From contig CAXXVR010000007.1 of assembly GCA_963675955.2 (NCBI GenBank), positions 248,001 to 312,000 of the forward strand: a DNA stretch of 64,000 nt, given 5' to 3'. The translations under genes were made by a program, and so were the position numbers. Source of the stretch: Desulfocicer sp963675955. Its GTDB lineage: Bacteria > Desulfobacterota > Desulfobacteria > Desulfobacterales > Desulfobacteraceae. The notes beneath the pieces were generated by a model that was given only the letters and a program-made list of their open reading frames with translations, made no database searches and was not told the DNA's origin. This document shows positions 1 to 9,051 of this stretch, one piece after another; within the stretch, counting starts at the first letter, position 1, and the number at the start of each line of letters is the position of its first letter.

Positions 1-2
1 CG

Positions 3-851
3 GCCAGAGATTTCAAACCCCATGTGGCCCTTCTATTAAATATTTCCCCGGATCACATGGATCGTTACCCCGACCCGGAGGCCTATGCCGCATCTAAATG
101 GCACATTTTTGCCCACCAGGATAAAAACGATGTGGCCATTCTTGGCAGTACCCTTGCCCCCTTCACCCGGCAGATTTCACAACTCAAGGCCAGGGTCTTT
201 TTCATTTGCCCGTCCCACAAACCACCCCCGGCAAACGGTGCCCACATTGAAAAACACCACATGGTTTTTTACATGGACGGGCGGAAAATTCCAGGGGAAC
301 TGTGCATTGAAAAGATTTCTCTTAAAGGCCATCACAATCTTGAAAACATTGCGGCATCCGCCCTGGCAGCCCTTTGCATGGGAGTTTCCATGGCGGACAT
401 TGAACGAACAGTGTATCAATTCCCGGGGCTGCCCCATCGAATGGAATATGTCACAACCGTGGACGGGATCACCTACTATAACGATTCCAAGGCCACCAAT
501 CCCGATGCGGTGCTCAAGGCCGTGTCCTGCTTTGACAACCTGATCCTTATCATGGGGGGAAAGGAAAAGAACACGGACTTTTTCACACTGCAGGAAAGCA
601 TCAAATCCCGTGTAAAACATTTGATCCTCCTGGGGGATGCTGCAGACAAAATTCAACACACCATGGCGGGGTTGTGTAACATATCCCGGGTGGACAGCAT
701 GAAAGCTGGGGTAAAAAAAGCCCAGCTCCTGGCCAGAAAAGGAGATATCGTTATGCTCTCTCCGGCCTGTGCCAGTTTTGACATGTATAAAAGCTATGGC
801 CACAGGGGAGATGATTTTAAAGATCAGGTCAAACAATTGAAAAAAATATGA
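3..851 (+). CDS. murD: UDP-N-acetylmuramoylalanine--D-glutamate ligase, 5' truncated by window edge
   Basis: ATP-dependent cytoplasmic ligase that adds D-Glu to UDP-MurNAc-L-Ala in peptidoglycan precursor synthesis. The reading frame is open from base 3 (ARDFKPHVALLLNISPDHMDRY), so the GTG at 24 is internal and the N-terminal Rossmann and ATP-binding part lies outside the window. Visible Mur ligase marks are NISPDHMDRY, the central HNLENIAASALAAL segment, and the C-terminal NDSKATNPDAV followed by MGGKEKNTDF and LLSPACASFDMYKSYGHRGDDF, which are typical of MurD. The stop overlaps the ftsW start (ATGA), implying translational coupling inside the division and cell wall operon. Confidence 0.95.
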   Translation, partial: ARDFKPHVALLLNISPDHMDRYPDPEAYAASKWHIFAHQDKNDVAILGSTLAPFTRQISQLKARVFFICPSHKPPPANGAHIEKHHMVFYMDGRKIPGELCIEKISLKGHHNLENIAASALAALCMGVSMADIERTVYQFPGLPHRMEYVTTVDGITYYNDSKATNPDAVLKAVSCFDNLILIMGGKEKNTDFFTLQESIKSRVKHLILLGDAADKIQHTMAGLCNISRVDSMKAGVKKAQLLARKGDIVMLSPACASFDMYKSYGHRGDDFKDQVKQLKKI

Positions 852-2059
852 ACAAAAAAATTGAAATCACCGCACCATTTTCCCAGGAACCGTCCATACT
901 GGTACCGGTGCTGATCATTGCAGGCCTTGGCATTGCCATGGTTTACAGTGCCAGTGCAAACATTGGTCTGGAAAACCATGGCACCCCTGCACACTATGCC
1001 GGTCGTCAATTACTTTTTTTCACCCTGGGGCTTGGGGTCATGTACCTCGGGGCCTGGTTCCCCCATCAGTATCTTCAAAAACTTACCTATCCGCTGCTGG
1101 TACTGGCAGTAATTCTCATGCTGGGGGTCCTGACCCCACTGGGTGCCGATGCCGGTGGTGCCAGTCGCTGGCTCAAGATAAAGGGTATTACCTTTCAACC
1201 CTCGGAACCGGCCCGGCTGAGTCTGGTGCTCTACCTGGCATATTCCCTGGCTGCAAAGGCCACAAAACAGGAACAGATCCGTTCTTTTTTCATCGGTTTT
1301 CTCCCCCATGCCATGGTCATGGGAGTTTTGATACTGCTGCTGTTGATGCAAAAAGACATGGGCTCCATTGTCATCATTGGCTTTATCACCTGGTCCATGA
1401 TGTTCATTGCCGGTGTTCCCCTTCTTCATCTTACCTGCATTGTACCCCCGGCCATTCCCTTTATCTATTTCTTTGTTTACCTGGTTGAATATCGAATGGA
1501 AAGAATCATGACCTTTATTCATCCCTGGCAGGACCCCCTGAGGGCCGGATACCAGCTGACCCACTCCCTTAAAGCCTTTGCATCCGGAGGGGTGTTTGGC
1601 AAGGGCATCGGCCTTGGCTTCCAGACCGCCCATTACCTGCCCAAACCCCACACGGATTTTATTTTTTCAGTCATCGGTGAGGAACTCGGTCTTGTGGGGG
1701 TATTGACCATTCTTGTACTCTACAGTCTGATTTTAAAGCGGGGGGCCACCATTGCCCGATCCGCAAGCACACTGTTTGGCAGCCTCCTGGCTGCAGGCAT
1801 CACCATTCATCTGGGTCTTCAGGTGATTATCAATGCCGGAGTAACCCTGGGAATGCTGCCCACCAAGGGCCTGACTCTGCCTTTTATCAGTTATGGCGGG
1901 ACCTCTCTTGTGATGAGCATGGCCGCCATGGGCATTTTAATGAACATCGGCCGAACAGGAACGGAGAACTCCCGGAAAAGAAACCCTGGGTCCGGTACCA
2001 GTCCGGAACCATCATCCACGTCTTCATTTCAAAGGAGTACCATTGGCCAGACCCGTTAA
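848..2059 (+). CDS. ftsW: Septal peptidoglycan polymerase (SEDS family)
   Basis: Integral membrane SEDS glycosyltransferase that polymerises lipid II at the division septum with its partner PBP. At 403 aa it has the family length, with about ten hydrophobic segments. Family marks seen are the QPSEPARLSLVLYLAYSLA segment, LLMQKDMGSIVII, the extracytoplasmic HPWQDPLRAGYQLTHSL, and the region LPKPHTDFIFSVIGEELG with the conserved Asp, followed by PFISYGGTSLVMSM. FtsW is preferred over RodA because of the murD-murG context. The ATG overlaps the murD stop; the 3' end overlaps the murG start by 17 nt. Confidence 0.95.
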   Translation: MNKKIEITAPFSQEPSILVPVLIIAGLGIAMVYSASANIGLENHGTPAHYAGRQLLFFTLGLGVMYLGAWFPHQYLQKLTYPLLVLAVILMLGVLTPLGADAGGASRWLKIKGITFQPSEPARLSLVLYLAYSLAAKATKQEQIRSFFIGFLPHAMVMGVLILLLLMQKDMGSIVIIGFITWSMMFIAGVPLLHLTCIVPPAIPFIYFFVYLVEYRMERIMTFIHPWQDPLRAGYQLTHSLKAFASGGVFGKGIGLGFQTAHYLPKPHTDFIFSVIGEELGLVGVLTILVLYSLILKRGATIARSASTLFGSLLAAGITIHLGLQVIINAGVTLGMLPTKGLTLPFISYGGTSLVMSMAAMGILMNIGRTGTENSRKRNPGSGTSPEPSSTSSFQRSTIGQTR

Positions 2060-3149
2060 AATAATCATTGCCGGTGGAAAAACCGGTGGACATCTTTTCC
2101 CGGGCATTGCCGTGGCACAGGCCCTTAAAGATCAGGTTCACAACGTCCAGATTCTCTTTGTGGGGACAGGTACACCCTTCGAGGAACAGACCCTTTCAAC
2201 CTATGGATTTACCCATGCCGTCATTGCTGCCAGAGGCATTAAGGGCAAGGGAATCCGGGACAAACTCTCTGCACTGGCCCGAATTCCCTGGAGTGTTTTT
2301 CAGGCAGGCCAGATACTTTTCAAATTTAAACCCGACCTGGTACTGGGAGTGGGGGGCTACTCTTCAGGACCGGTACTCATGGCGGCCAGATTCATGGGAA
2401 TTTTAACGGCCATTCAGGAACAAAACGCCATGCCCGGCATTACCAATCGAATATTATCACGAATGGTTCACAAAATTTTCATCTCCTTTAGAGAGACAAA
2501 AACGCTTTCCACAAGACCCCATACAGTTCACACCGGTAATCCCATCCGGAAAACCAGCCCCCTGCCAGAAATACCTGCCCCGGGGAACTCTCCTTTTCCC
2601 GGGGACAAATTTATCCTGCTGATCACCGGTGGCAGCCAGGGTGCATCAAGCATCAACAAGGCCGTTTCAGATGCAGTGGCTCTGCTGAAAAACAGGTCCC
2701 TTTACACCATCATTCACCAGACGGGCAAAGCCGACCAGGAGCAGGTGGCTGCAAAGTACCAGGCCATGGGGGTGGATGCCACGGCCCGGGCCTTTTTCCA
2801 TGACATGCCCGAACTTCAAAAAAAGGCAGATCTCATCATCTGCAGGGCTGGAGCCGGGACCCTGTCTGAAATAACCGCCCTTGGAAAACCGGCCGTTCTG
2901 GTGCCCTACCCCCATGCGGCGGATGATCACCAGAGATACAACGCCATGGCCCTTGAAAACAGGGGGGGAGCCATCATGATTGCCGACACGGATCTCACCG
3001 GGTCACGTCTTGCAGCCTTAATTGAAAAGCTAAAGGAAAATCCAGAACAGCGAAAACAAATGGCCCGGGCGGCAAAAAATTTCGGCATGCCACTTGCCCG
3101 GGACACTGTGGCCCGGGAAATTATTCATCTTATTTCAAAAAACAGGTAA
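2043..3149 (+). CDS. murG: Lipid II synthase: UDP-GlcNAc transferase
   Basis: Peripheral membrane GT28 glycosyltransferase that adds GlcNAc to lipid I, forming lipid II. The 368-aa protein begins with the N-terminal glycine-rich loop AGGKTGGHLFPGIAVAQ, has GVGGYSSGPVLMAA and EQNAMPGITNR, then the second-domain loop ITGGSQGASSINKAV and the donor-binding ICRAGAGTLSEITALGKPAVLVPYP. The start is TTG at 2043, with AAAGGAG at 2032-2038 just upstream; no ATG fits better. The start lies inside the end of ftsW, so the two are probably translationally coupled. murC follows after 5 nt. Confidence 0.95.
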   Translation: MARPVKIIIAGGKTGGHLFPGIAVAQALKDQVHNVQILFVGTGTPFEEQTLSTYGFTHAVIAARGIKGKGIRDKLSALARIPWSVFQAGQILFKFKPDLVLGVGGYSSGPVLMAARFMGILTAIQEQNAMPGITNRILSRMVHKIFISFRETKTLSTRPHTVHTGNPIRKTSPLPEIPAPGNSPFPGDKFILLITGGSQGASSINKAVSDAVALLKNRSLYTIIHQTGKADQEQVAAKYQAMGVDATARAFFHDMPELQKKADLIICRAGAGTLSEITALGKPAVLVPYPHAADDHQRYNAMALENRGGAIMIADTDLTGSRLAALIEKLKENPEQRKQMARAAKNFGMPLARDTVAREIIHLISKNR

Positions 3150-3154
3150 TATTC

Positions 3155-4531
3155 ATGTACCAGAAAAATTATCATATTCATTTTGTGGGCATCGGAGGCA
3201 TCGGCATGAGCGGCATTGCCGAACTGCTCCTGGGGCTGGGGTACCTGGTGTCCGGCTCCGATGTAAAGGCCTCTGACATCACCCGGCGGCTGCAGACTCT
3301 AGGCGCCACCACGTATACAGGACATAAAAAAGAACAGATCCAGGGAGCCAGTGTCATTGTCACCTCCACGGCCATTGCCAAAGATAATCCCGAAGTTACG
3401 GCGGCCCGGGAACAGGGGATTCCCATCATTCCCCGGGCAGAAATGCTGGCAGAACTCATGCGCATCAAATATGCCATTGCCATATCCGGTGCCCACGGCA
3501 AAACCTCCACCACATCCATGGTGGCCCATATTCTGAATCGGGCAGGCCTTGACCCCACGGTGGTCATCGGTGGCCTGTTAAAACATCTCAACACCAATGC
3601 CCTGCAGGGCAAGGGAGATTACATCGTTGCCGAGGCAGACGAAAGTGACGGCTCTTTTCTTAAATACACCCCGGCCATTGCAGCGGTGACCAACATTGAT
3701 CTTGAACATCTGGACTTTTACACGGGCATTGAAGACATCAAGGCAACATTCAAGCAGTTCATCAATTCAGTTCCCTTTTACGGCCTGGCCGTTCTGTGCC
3801 TGGACAACGAGCATATCCAGGACATGCTGCCAGACATTAAGGTAAGATACACCACCTTCGGTCTGACGGCCCAGGCGGATCTCAAGGCCATGGACATTGA
3901 ATTTAAAGGTATTCGCTCCTTTTTCCAGGTGGTACACCGGGGCACTTCCCTTGGCCGCATCCAGCTCAATTTATCCGGCAGACACAATATTTCCAATGCC
4001 CTTGCAGCCATTGCCATTGCCCTGGAACTCAACATTGACTTTCCCACCATCAAAACCGCCCTGGAGGACATTGAGGGCGTAAAACGACGTCTGGAAATAA
4101 AAGGGGAAATAAATGATATTCTGGTGATGGACGACTATGGTCATCATCCCACGGAAATTAAGGCCACCCTGAAGGCCATCCGGGAAAGCCGACCCCACAG
4201 GCGCCTGGTGGTGATTTTTCAGCCCCACCGCTACTCCAGAACAAAGGCCCTGTTTGATGCCTTTACCCGGGCCTTTTATCAGTCAGACCTCTTGATTGTT
4301 CTTCCCATATACGCCGCCAGTGAAACGCCCATTAAAGATGTTGATTCCCAGACCCTGTGCCGGGGCATCAAGGCCCACGGGCATAAAGATGTCCATTGCA
4401 CCCCAAATGTTGACACGTGCCTTTCCATGCTCATGGAAACGGTGAAACCCAATGATCTGGTTCTCACCCTGGGGGCCGGTGATGTGTACCGGCTGGGGGA
4501 AACTTTTATTCATCAACTGGAGGAACGATAA
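3155..4531 (+). CDS. murC: UDP-N-acetylmuramate--L-alanine ligase
   Basis: Cytoplasmic ligase adding L-Ala to UDP-MurNAc, the first amino acid of the stem peptide. At 458 aa it has the family length. Visible motifs: N-terminal nucleotide-sugar loop FVGIGGIGMSGIAELL, the ATP-binding P-loop SGAHGKTSTTSMVAHIL, the metal and substrate motif VAEADESDGSFLKY, the central NLSGRHNISNALAAIAIA, and the C-terminal MDDYGHHPTEIKATL and FQPHRYSRTKAL. Lies between murG and murB as in most Proteobacteria; no ddl gene is found in this cluster. Confidence 0.96.
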   Translation: MYQKNYHIHFVGIGGIGMSGIAELLLGLGYLVSGSDVKASDITRRLQTLGATTYTGHKKEQIQGASVIVTSTAIAKDNPEVTAAREQGIPIIPRAEMLAELMRIKYAIAISGAHGKTSTTSMVAHILNRAGLDPTVVIGGLLKHLNTNALQGKGDYIVAEADESDGSFLKYTPAIAAVTNIDLEHLDFYTGIEDIKATFKQFINSVPFYGLAVLCLDNEHIQDMLPDIKVRYTTFGLTAQADLKAMDIEFKGIRSFFQVVHRGTSLGRIQLNLSGRHNISNALAAIAIALELNIDFPTIKTALEDIEGVKRRLEIKGEINDILVMDDYGHHPTEIKATLKAIRESRPHRRLVVIFQPHRYSRTKALFDAFTRAFYQSDLLIVLPIYAASETPIKDVDSQTLCRGIKAHGHKDVHCTPNVDTCLSMLMETVKPNDLVLTLGAGDVYRLGETFIHQLEER

Positions 4532-4534
4532 CAC

Positions 4535-5563
4535 GTGCTTTGCACCCCAGATACCACTTCCCCACGGCAATGCCCCCCCGTCGGTCATATACACAAGCCG
4601 ACCCCAGGCAGATCTGTCATGCCCCATGGTGCATGTATGCTGCTGACACAAGCCTGCCTTGAATCACTTGGTATCCGCCGCAATGAACCCATGAAAAAGC
4701 ACACCTCTTTCAAGGTGGGGGGACCGGCAGACCTATTTGCCAGGCCAGCTTCCCTTGACCAACTTGAAAAAATACTGTGCCTTGCCGCCGAATATGATCT
4801 TCCCATCACCCTCATGGGCAGCGGCACCAACCTGCTGGTAAAAGACAGGGGAATCAGGGGCCTTGTTATCTCCATGACGGCCCTGAAATATCCCACAGTG
4901 ATCACCCCGGTGGAACAGGATAAATACCGGGTCCGGGTGGGTGCCGGTACCATCCTTGCCAGCCTGTACAGAGAAACCATGAACCATGGCATCTGTGGCA
5001 TGGAATTTGCTGCCGGTATCCCGGGAACCGTGGGTGGCGCTGTCATGATGAATGCCGGAACCAACGAAGGAACCATGTCTCATGTGGTGGAATCCATTGA
5101 TTTCATGCTTCCCCTTAAAGGCACCGTCACCCTTGATGCATCGGCACTGCATTTTTCCCACAGAAATCTTTCTTTTAATCTGAATTTCCCGCAAAAATAT
5201 CAACCTGTGCTTGTGAGTGTCACCCTGATAATGAGCCCCAATGATAAAATACAAATTCAGACCCGATGGGGAAATTTATTGGAAAAACGACGAAAGAACC
5301 AACCTGCCCACGGTGCCTGCGCAGGCTGTTTTTTTAAAAACCCCCCCCGGGGAGACTCCGCCGGAGCACTTATTGACCAGGCCGGGCTTAAAGGATTTCG
5401 GGTGGGAGACGCCATGGTATCTGAAAAACATGCCAACTTTATACTCAATGCAGGCCAGGCCACGGCCCGGGATATTCTAACCCTGAAACAGATCATTGAA
5501 GAGAAAGTACACAATCGTTTTGGTGTTCTACTGGAAAACGAGGTGAAAATTGAAGGTGAATAA
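4535..5563 (+). CDS. murB: UDP-N-acetylenolpyruvoylglucosamine reductase
   Basis: FAD-dependent enzyme that reduces UDP-GlcNAc-enolpyruvate to UDP-MurNAc. Visible are the N-terminal HTSFKVGGPADLF, the FAD-binding MGSGTNLLVKDRGIRGLVI, GIPGTVGGAVMMNAG and the C-terminal FRVGDAMVSEKHANFILN. The catalytic proton donor, usually Ser in AGSxFKNP, is Cys here (AGCFFKNP); natural Cys variants are plausible. The GTG start at 4535 has GGAGGA at 4519-4524; an in-frame ATG at 4619 has no clear ribosome site, so GTG is preferred although it gives a longer N-terminus (342 aa). The stop at 5561-5563 lies inside ftsQ. Confidence 0.93.
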   Translation: MLCTPDTTSPRQCPPVGHIHKPTPGRSVMPHGACMLLTQACLESLGIRRNEPMKKHTSFKVGGPADLFARPASLDQLEKILCLAAEYDLPITLMGSGTNLLVKDRGIRGLVISMTALKYPTVITPVEQDKYRVRVGAGTILASLYRETMNHGICGMEFAAGIPGTVGGAVMMNAGTNEGTMSHVVESIDFMLPLKGTVTLDASALHFSHRNLSFNLNFPQKYQPVLVSVTLIMSPNDKIQIQTRWGNLLEKRRKNQPAHGACAGCFFKNPPRGDSAGALIDQAGLKGFRVGDAMVSEKHANFILNAGQATARDILTLKQIIEEKVHNRFGVLLENEVKIEGE

Positions 5564-6439
5564 AAGGATAAAAAAATCAGCGAAATCTTCCACTGGCATA
5601 ACATCCATACTGCCGGCATTTGAGTTCATGGAAACCATTGATCTGGCCATCAGATTTATCTTCACCATTGTGGCCATCATGCTCACAGCCCTGTTTTTTA
5701 TTTTTATCTACGATTATGCCACCCAGAGCACTTATTTTACCATTACAAAGATTTCCATACATGGATTAAATCGGCTGACAGAAAATCAAGCCCTGGCCCA
5801 GGCACAATTGCATCCCGGTGATAACCTTCTAAATATCAATACCTTCAAGATAAAAAAAAGACTGGTGGCCCACCCATGGATACTATCGGCCAGAATAACC
5901 CGGAAACTGCCCCATGGCCTTGAAATTTCAATCCAGGAAGAAATTCCCCTGGCCCGGGTGGATATGGGTAAACCGCCATCACTGATCATTAATACAGAGG
6001 GAATTGCATTTACCCCATACGACCCGGAAAAATTCTCCATGGACATGGAACTACCAGTTATAAAGGGGCTTACCCTTGAAAAAAAACAGGTGTTTTTGGC
6101 TTTTACGGTAATCTTTACCAAGATGTCCTTGGCCTGCTCACCGATGATTTCGGTGTCCCCATCACTGCCATCACCGCAGACAGCGCCACAGGCCTTGCCG
6201 TTGAAACACATTTTCCATCCCAGGCAGACCATGAACAGTACGCTTCCAGCCCCATTACCCTGAAACTGGGCTTTTCACAATTCAAGCTCAAATTTAATAC
6301 AGCAGGAGAAATATTTCATTATCTTGAGCAACAGGGTAAACCGGAAACCATCACCACCATGGACCTGTTCAACCCGGAGAGGGTCATTGTCACCCCGGGA
6401 AGACATGCCCCGGGCACAGACATAACAGGAGGAGCTTAA
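5550..6439 (+). CDS. ftsQ: Cell division protein FtsQ, split across two frames at a slippery A8 run
   Basis: Bitopic inner membrane scaffold of the divisome. Frame 1 starts at TTG 5550 (GAGGTG just upstream; GTG 5556 is an alternative) and has a cytoplasmic basic tail, a membrane segment near residues 32-53 and a POTRA domain (ITKISIHGLNRLTENQAL onward). After LPVIKGLTLEKK at about 6086 the frame-1 product becomes unlike FtsQ and ends at 6263. The -1 frame continues directly (TGVFGFYGNLYQDVLGLL) and runs to TAA at 6439 with an FtsQ-like beta domain and the end ITTMDLFNPERVIVTPG. The switch lies on eight A residues at 6079-6086, in the phase A AAA AAA needed for -1 slippage. A joined product has about 296 aa, normal for FtsQ. 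Either a sequence error, a real indel, or recoding; an inactive ftsQ is unlikely. Confidence 0.88.
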
Positions 6440-6440
6440 A

Positions 6441-7667
6441 TTGCAGGAAAAAGAAAAAATCATCGTCGGCCTGGACATCGGCACCACCAAGGTATGTGCC
6501 GTTGTGGGGGAAATGGTCGGTCGTGACATTAACATCATCGGCATGGGCAAAAGCCCCTCAACCGGCATGAGAAAAGGCGCAGTTGTCAATATTGAGTCCA
6601 CCGTGGAAGCCATCCGCCATGCCGTTGATGAAGCCGCCATTATGGCGGAATGTGATATAAACCATGTATATGTGGGGATTGCCGGGGGACATATTAAAGG
6701 ATTTAACAGCCATGGCATCACCGCCATAAAAGGCCAGGAAATTACCCAGGGAGATCTGGATCGGGTGATTGAAGCGGCCAGTGGTATTGCCGCAAAGCCA
6801 GACAGGAAAACCCTCCATGTAATTCCCCAGGAATTCATCGTGGATGAACAGGAGGCCATTCAAAACCCCCTGGGCATGACCGGGGTCCGCCTGGAGGCAA
6901 AAATTCACATTGTCACCGGTGCCATGTCATCTGTGGACAACATTATAAAATGCTGTAACAAGGCAGGGCTTAGCGTTTGTGACATTGTGCTGGAATCCAT
7001 GGCTTCCGGTGAAGCCGTACTCACCCCGGAGGAAAAAGAGCTGGGCTGCACCCTGGTGGATATCGGGGGGGGGACCACCAATCTGGCCATATTCAAAGGC
7101 AATAATATCAAATTCACCTTTGAACTTCCCCTGGGGGGACAGACCATCACCAATGATATCTCCATCGGGTTAAGAACTCCATCCAACGAGGCGGAACACA
7201 TAAAACTGACCCACGGCACCTGCCTTCGTGAGCATATCAAAAAAGGAGAACAGATTGATGTCTCGGGAATGGGGGGACGGGAACCCAAAAAACTTTCCCG
7301 GGATATTCTGGTGGATATCATTGAACCCCGGGTAGAGGAGATGGCCACGATTTTAAAAAATGAAATTCACAGCAACGGGCTTGAAAATGCCTTTCCATCG
7401 GGGATTGTGCTCACCGGAGGTACAGCCCTTTTAGATGGCATTGACGACATCATTGAATCTGTGTTCAACGTACCGGTGCGCATGGGAACACCATATAACA
7501 TCGGCGGGCTTAAAGAGGTGGTGAACAACCCGGGTTTCGCCACGGGGGTGGGCCTGGTTATTTATGGCAGCAAAAAAAGTAGAGAACGTGATCCGGGAAA
7601 GGGTAAGAAAACCGGCTTGTCCGGATTCATGGCAAGGCTGGCACAGTGGTTCAGGGATATTATTTAA
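6441..7667 (+). CDS. ftsA: Cell division protein FtsA, actin-like ATPase
   Basis: Peripheral membrane actin homologue that tethers FtsZ to the membrane and recruits later divisome proteins. The 408-aa protein shows the phosphate-1 loop VGLDIGTTKVCAVVGE, the FtsA-specific 1C subdomain (HVYVGIAGGHIKGFNSHG), phosphate-2 TLVDIGGGTTNLAIF and the adenosine motif GIVLTGGTALLDGI. The C-terminus ends in a short amphipathic stretch (GFMARLAQWFRDII), the expected membrane-targeting helix. The start is TTG at 6441 with AGGAGG at 6428-6433, one base after the frame-shifted ftsQ stop; this spacing supports the reading of ftsQ as ending at 6439. Confidence 0.96.
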   Translation: MQEKEKIIVGLDIGTTKVCAVVGEMVGRDINIIGMGKSPSTGMRKGAVVNIESTVEAIRHAVDEAAIMAECDINHVYVGIAGGHIKGFNSHGITAIKGQEITQGDLDRVIEAASGIAAKPDRKTLHVIPQEFIVDEQEAIQNPLGMTGVRLEAKIHIVTGAMSSVDNIIKCCNKAGLSVCDIVLESMASGEAVLTPEEKELGCTLVDIGGGTTNLAIFKGNNIKFTFELPLGGQTITNDISIGLRTPSNEAEHIKLTHGTCLREHIKKGEQIDVSGMGGREPKKLSRDILVDIIEPRVEEMATILKNEIHSNGLENAFPSGIVLTGGTALLDGIDDIIESVFNVPVRMGTPYNIGGLKEVVNNPGFATGVGLVIYGSKKSRERDPGKGKKTGLSGFMARLAQWFRDII

Positions 7668-7735
7668 TAAGTGTCAACGGCTTTTAATGGAATGGACAAC
7701 ACAATACTCAAAAATGGATATAAGGATTCATTACC

Positions 7736-7766
7736 CACGCCGAATGATCCTTTGGGGTACGGCGTG
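7736..7766 (+). other. Hairpin in the ftsA-ftsZ spacer
   Basis: The 130-nt gap between ftsA and ftsZ contains a perfect 7-bp inverted repeat, CACGCCG at 7736-7742 and CGGCGTG at 7760-7766, with a 17-nt loop. No T run follows, so it is not an intrinsic terminator. It ends about 30 nt before the ftsZ start and could affect mRNA stability or ftsZ translation; that role is inference. Confidence 0.4.
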
Positions 7767-7797
7767 ACACACGCGTATAAATCGAACAGGGGGAATT

Positions 7798-9051
7798 ATG
7801 AGTTTTTCTTTTGTGCAAACAAACGATCAGGCAAACATTAAAGTCATAGGTATCGGTGGTGCCGGTGGGAACGCCGTAAATAACATGATTGAATGCAATC
7901 TCTCGGGGGTGCAGTTCATTGTTGCCAACACCGATGTACAGGCGTTGAATATATCCAAGGCAGACCATAGAATCCAGCTGGGCGTGGAACTGACCAAAGG
8001 CCTGGGAGCCGGTGCCAATCCCCAGAAGGGAAAAGAGGCGGCCCTGGAAAATGTGGATGAAATCAGAGAGGCCCTCCAGGGCAGTGACCTGGTGTTTATA
8101 ACCGCAGGCCTGGGCGGGGGTACCGGTACGGGTGCCGCTCCGGTGGTGGCAGAAATATGTAAGGATCTTGGCATATTAACCGTGGCCGTAGTATCAAAGC
8201 CCTTTGCCTTTGAAGGTAAATCCAGAATCCAGAAAGCAGCGGCTGGCCTTGAAGAATTAAGGGGAATCACCGACACCCTCATCACCATCCCAAATGATCG
8301 GCTCCGGGGACTTGCGGCCAAGGGAGAACGCATGGTGGACATGCTGATCAAGGCAGATGAGGTTCTCAATCACTCGGTGAAGGGCATCACAGATCTGATC
8401 ATGGTACCAGGACTTCTCAATCTTGATTTTTCCGATGTCATGACCATCATGGAAAAATCAGGAATGGCATTGATGGGCATTGGCATTGCTTCCGGGGAAA
8501 ACCGGGCCATTGAGGCCGCAGAACGCGCCATCTCACATCCTCTGCTGGAAGATATTTCCATATCCGGTGCCCGGGGAGTCCTTTTCAATATCGCATCCAC
8601 CAGTGATATCACCATGGAAGAAACCATCGCCGCATCGGAACGCATCCATGATGAGGTCGGTGATGATGCAGAGATCATTTGGGGTCAGAGCCTTGATGAA
8701 AGCCTGGGAGATGAAATCAGAATCACCGTCATTGCCACCGGCATCGGTGAAGAAAACACCCCCCCTGTATCCAAGATAAGCCCACTTCGCAGTGCAACAG
8801 ATCAGGTGAAAAAAATGACCACCCGCTCCACCGCCATTGTCCGGGGAACCGTACGCCCTGTCAACGAAGAAGATGAAAACAAAGAGTGGCAGGATGATGT
8901 AAGCCCGGTCATTGTACACCACAAAAAAGTATCCAATGACGATGGACGAAATCACCATGCAAATGCAAGCCCTTCATCCGCATATCCGGGGTTTGACATT
9001 GACCCGAATAACCTTGACATCCCCACGTTTCTTAGAAAACCACGGGACTGA
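7798..9051 (+). CDS. ftsZ: Cell division GTPase FtsZ
   Basis: Tubulin-like GTPase that forms the cytokinetic Z ring. The 417-aa protein has the N-terminal IKVIGIGGAGGNAVNNMI, the tubulin signature GLGGGTGTGAAPVVAEI, the guanine-contact region NDRLRGLAAKG and the T7 loop NLDFSDVMTIM needed for GTP hydrolysis across the protofilament interface. A variable linker follows after about residue 320, and the conserved C-terminal peptide NLDIPTFLRKPRD is present for FtsA binding. GGGGGA lies just before the ATG. The stop overlaps the next gene by one base. Confidence 0.98.
   Translation: MSFSFVQTNDQANIKVIGIGGAGGNAVNNMIECNLSGVQFIVANTDVQALNISKADHRIQLGVELTKGLGAGANPQKGKEAALENVDEIREALQGSDLVFITAGLGGGTGTGAAPVVAEICKDLGILTVAVVSKPFAFEGKSRIQKAAAGLEELRGITDTLITIPNDRLRGLAAKGERMVDMLIKADEVLNHSVKGITDLIMVPGLLNLDFSDVMTIMEKSGMALMGIGIASGENRAIEAAERAISHPLLEDISISGARGVLFNIASTSDITMEETIAASERIHDEVGDDAEIIWGQSLDESLGDEIRITVIATGIGEENTPPVSKISPLRSATDQVKKMTTRSTAIVRGTVRPVNEEDENKEWQDDVSPVIVHHKKVSNDDGRNHHANASPSSAYPGFDIDPNNLDIPTFLRKPRD

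Noticed and set aside
5550..6263. Reading ftsQ as an intact 237-aa protein
   Set aside because: The last 58 residues of this frame are unlike FtsQ, while the -1 frame continues the family sequence to a stop one base before ftsA.
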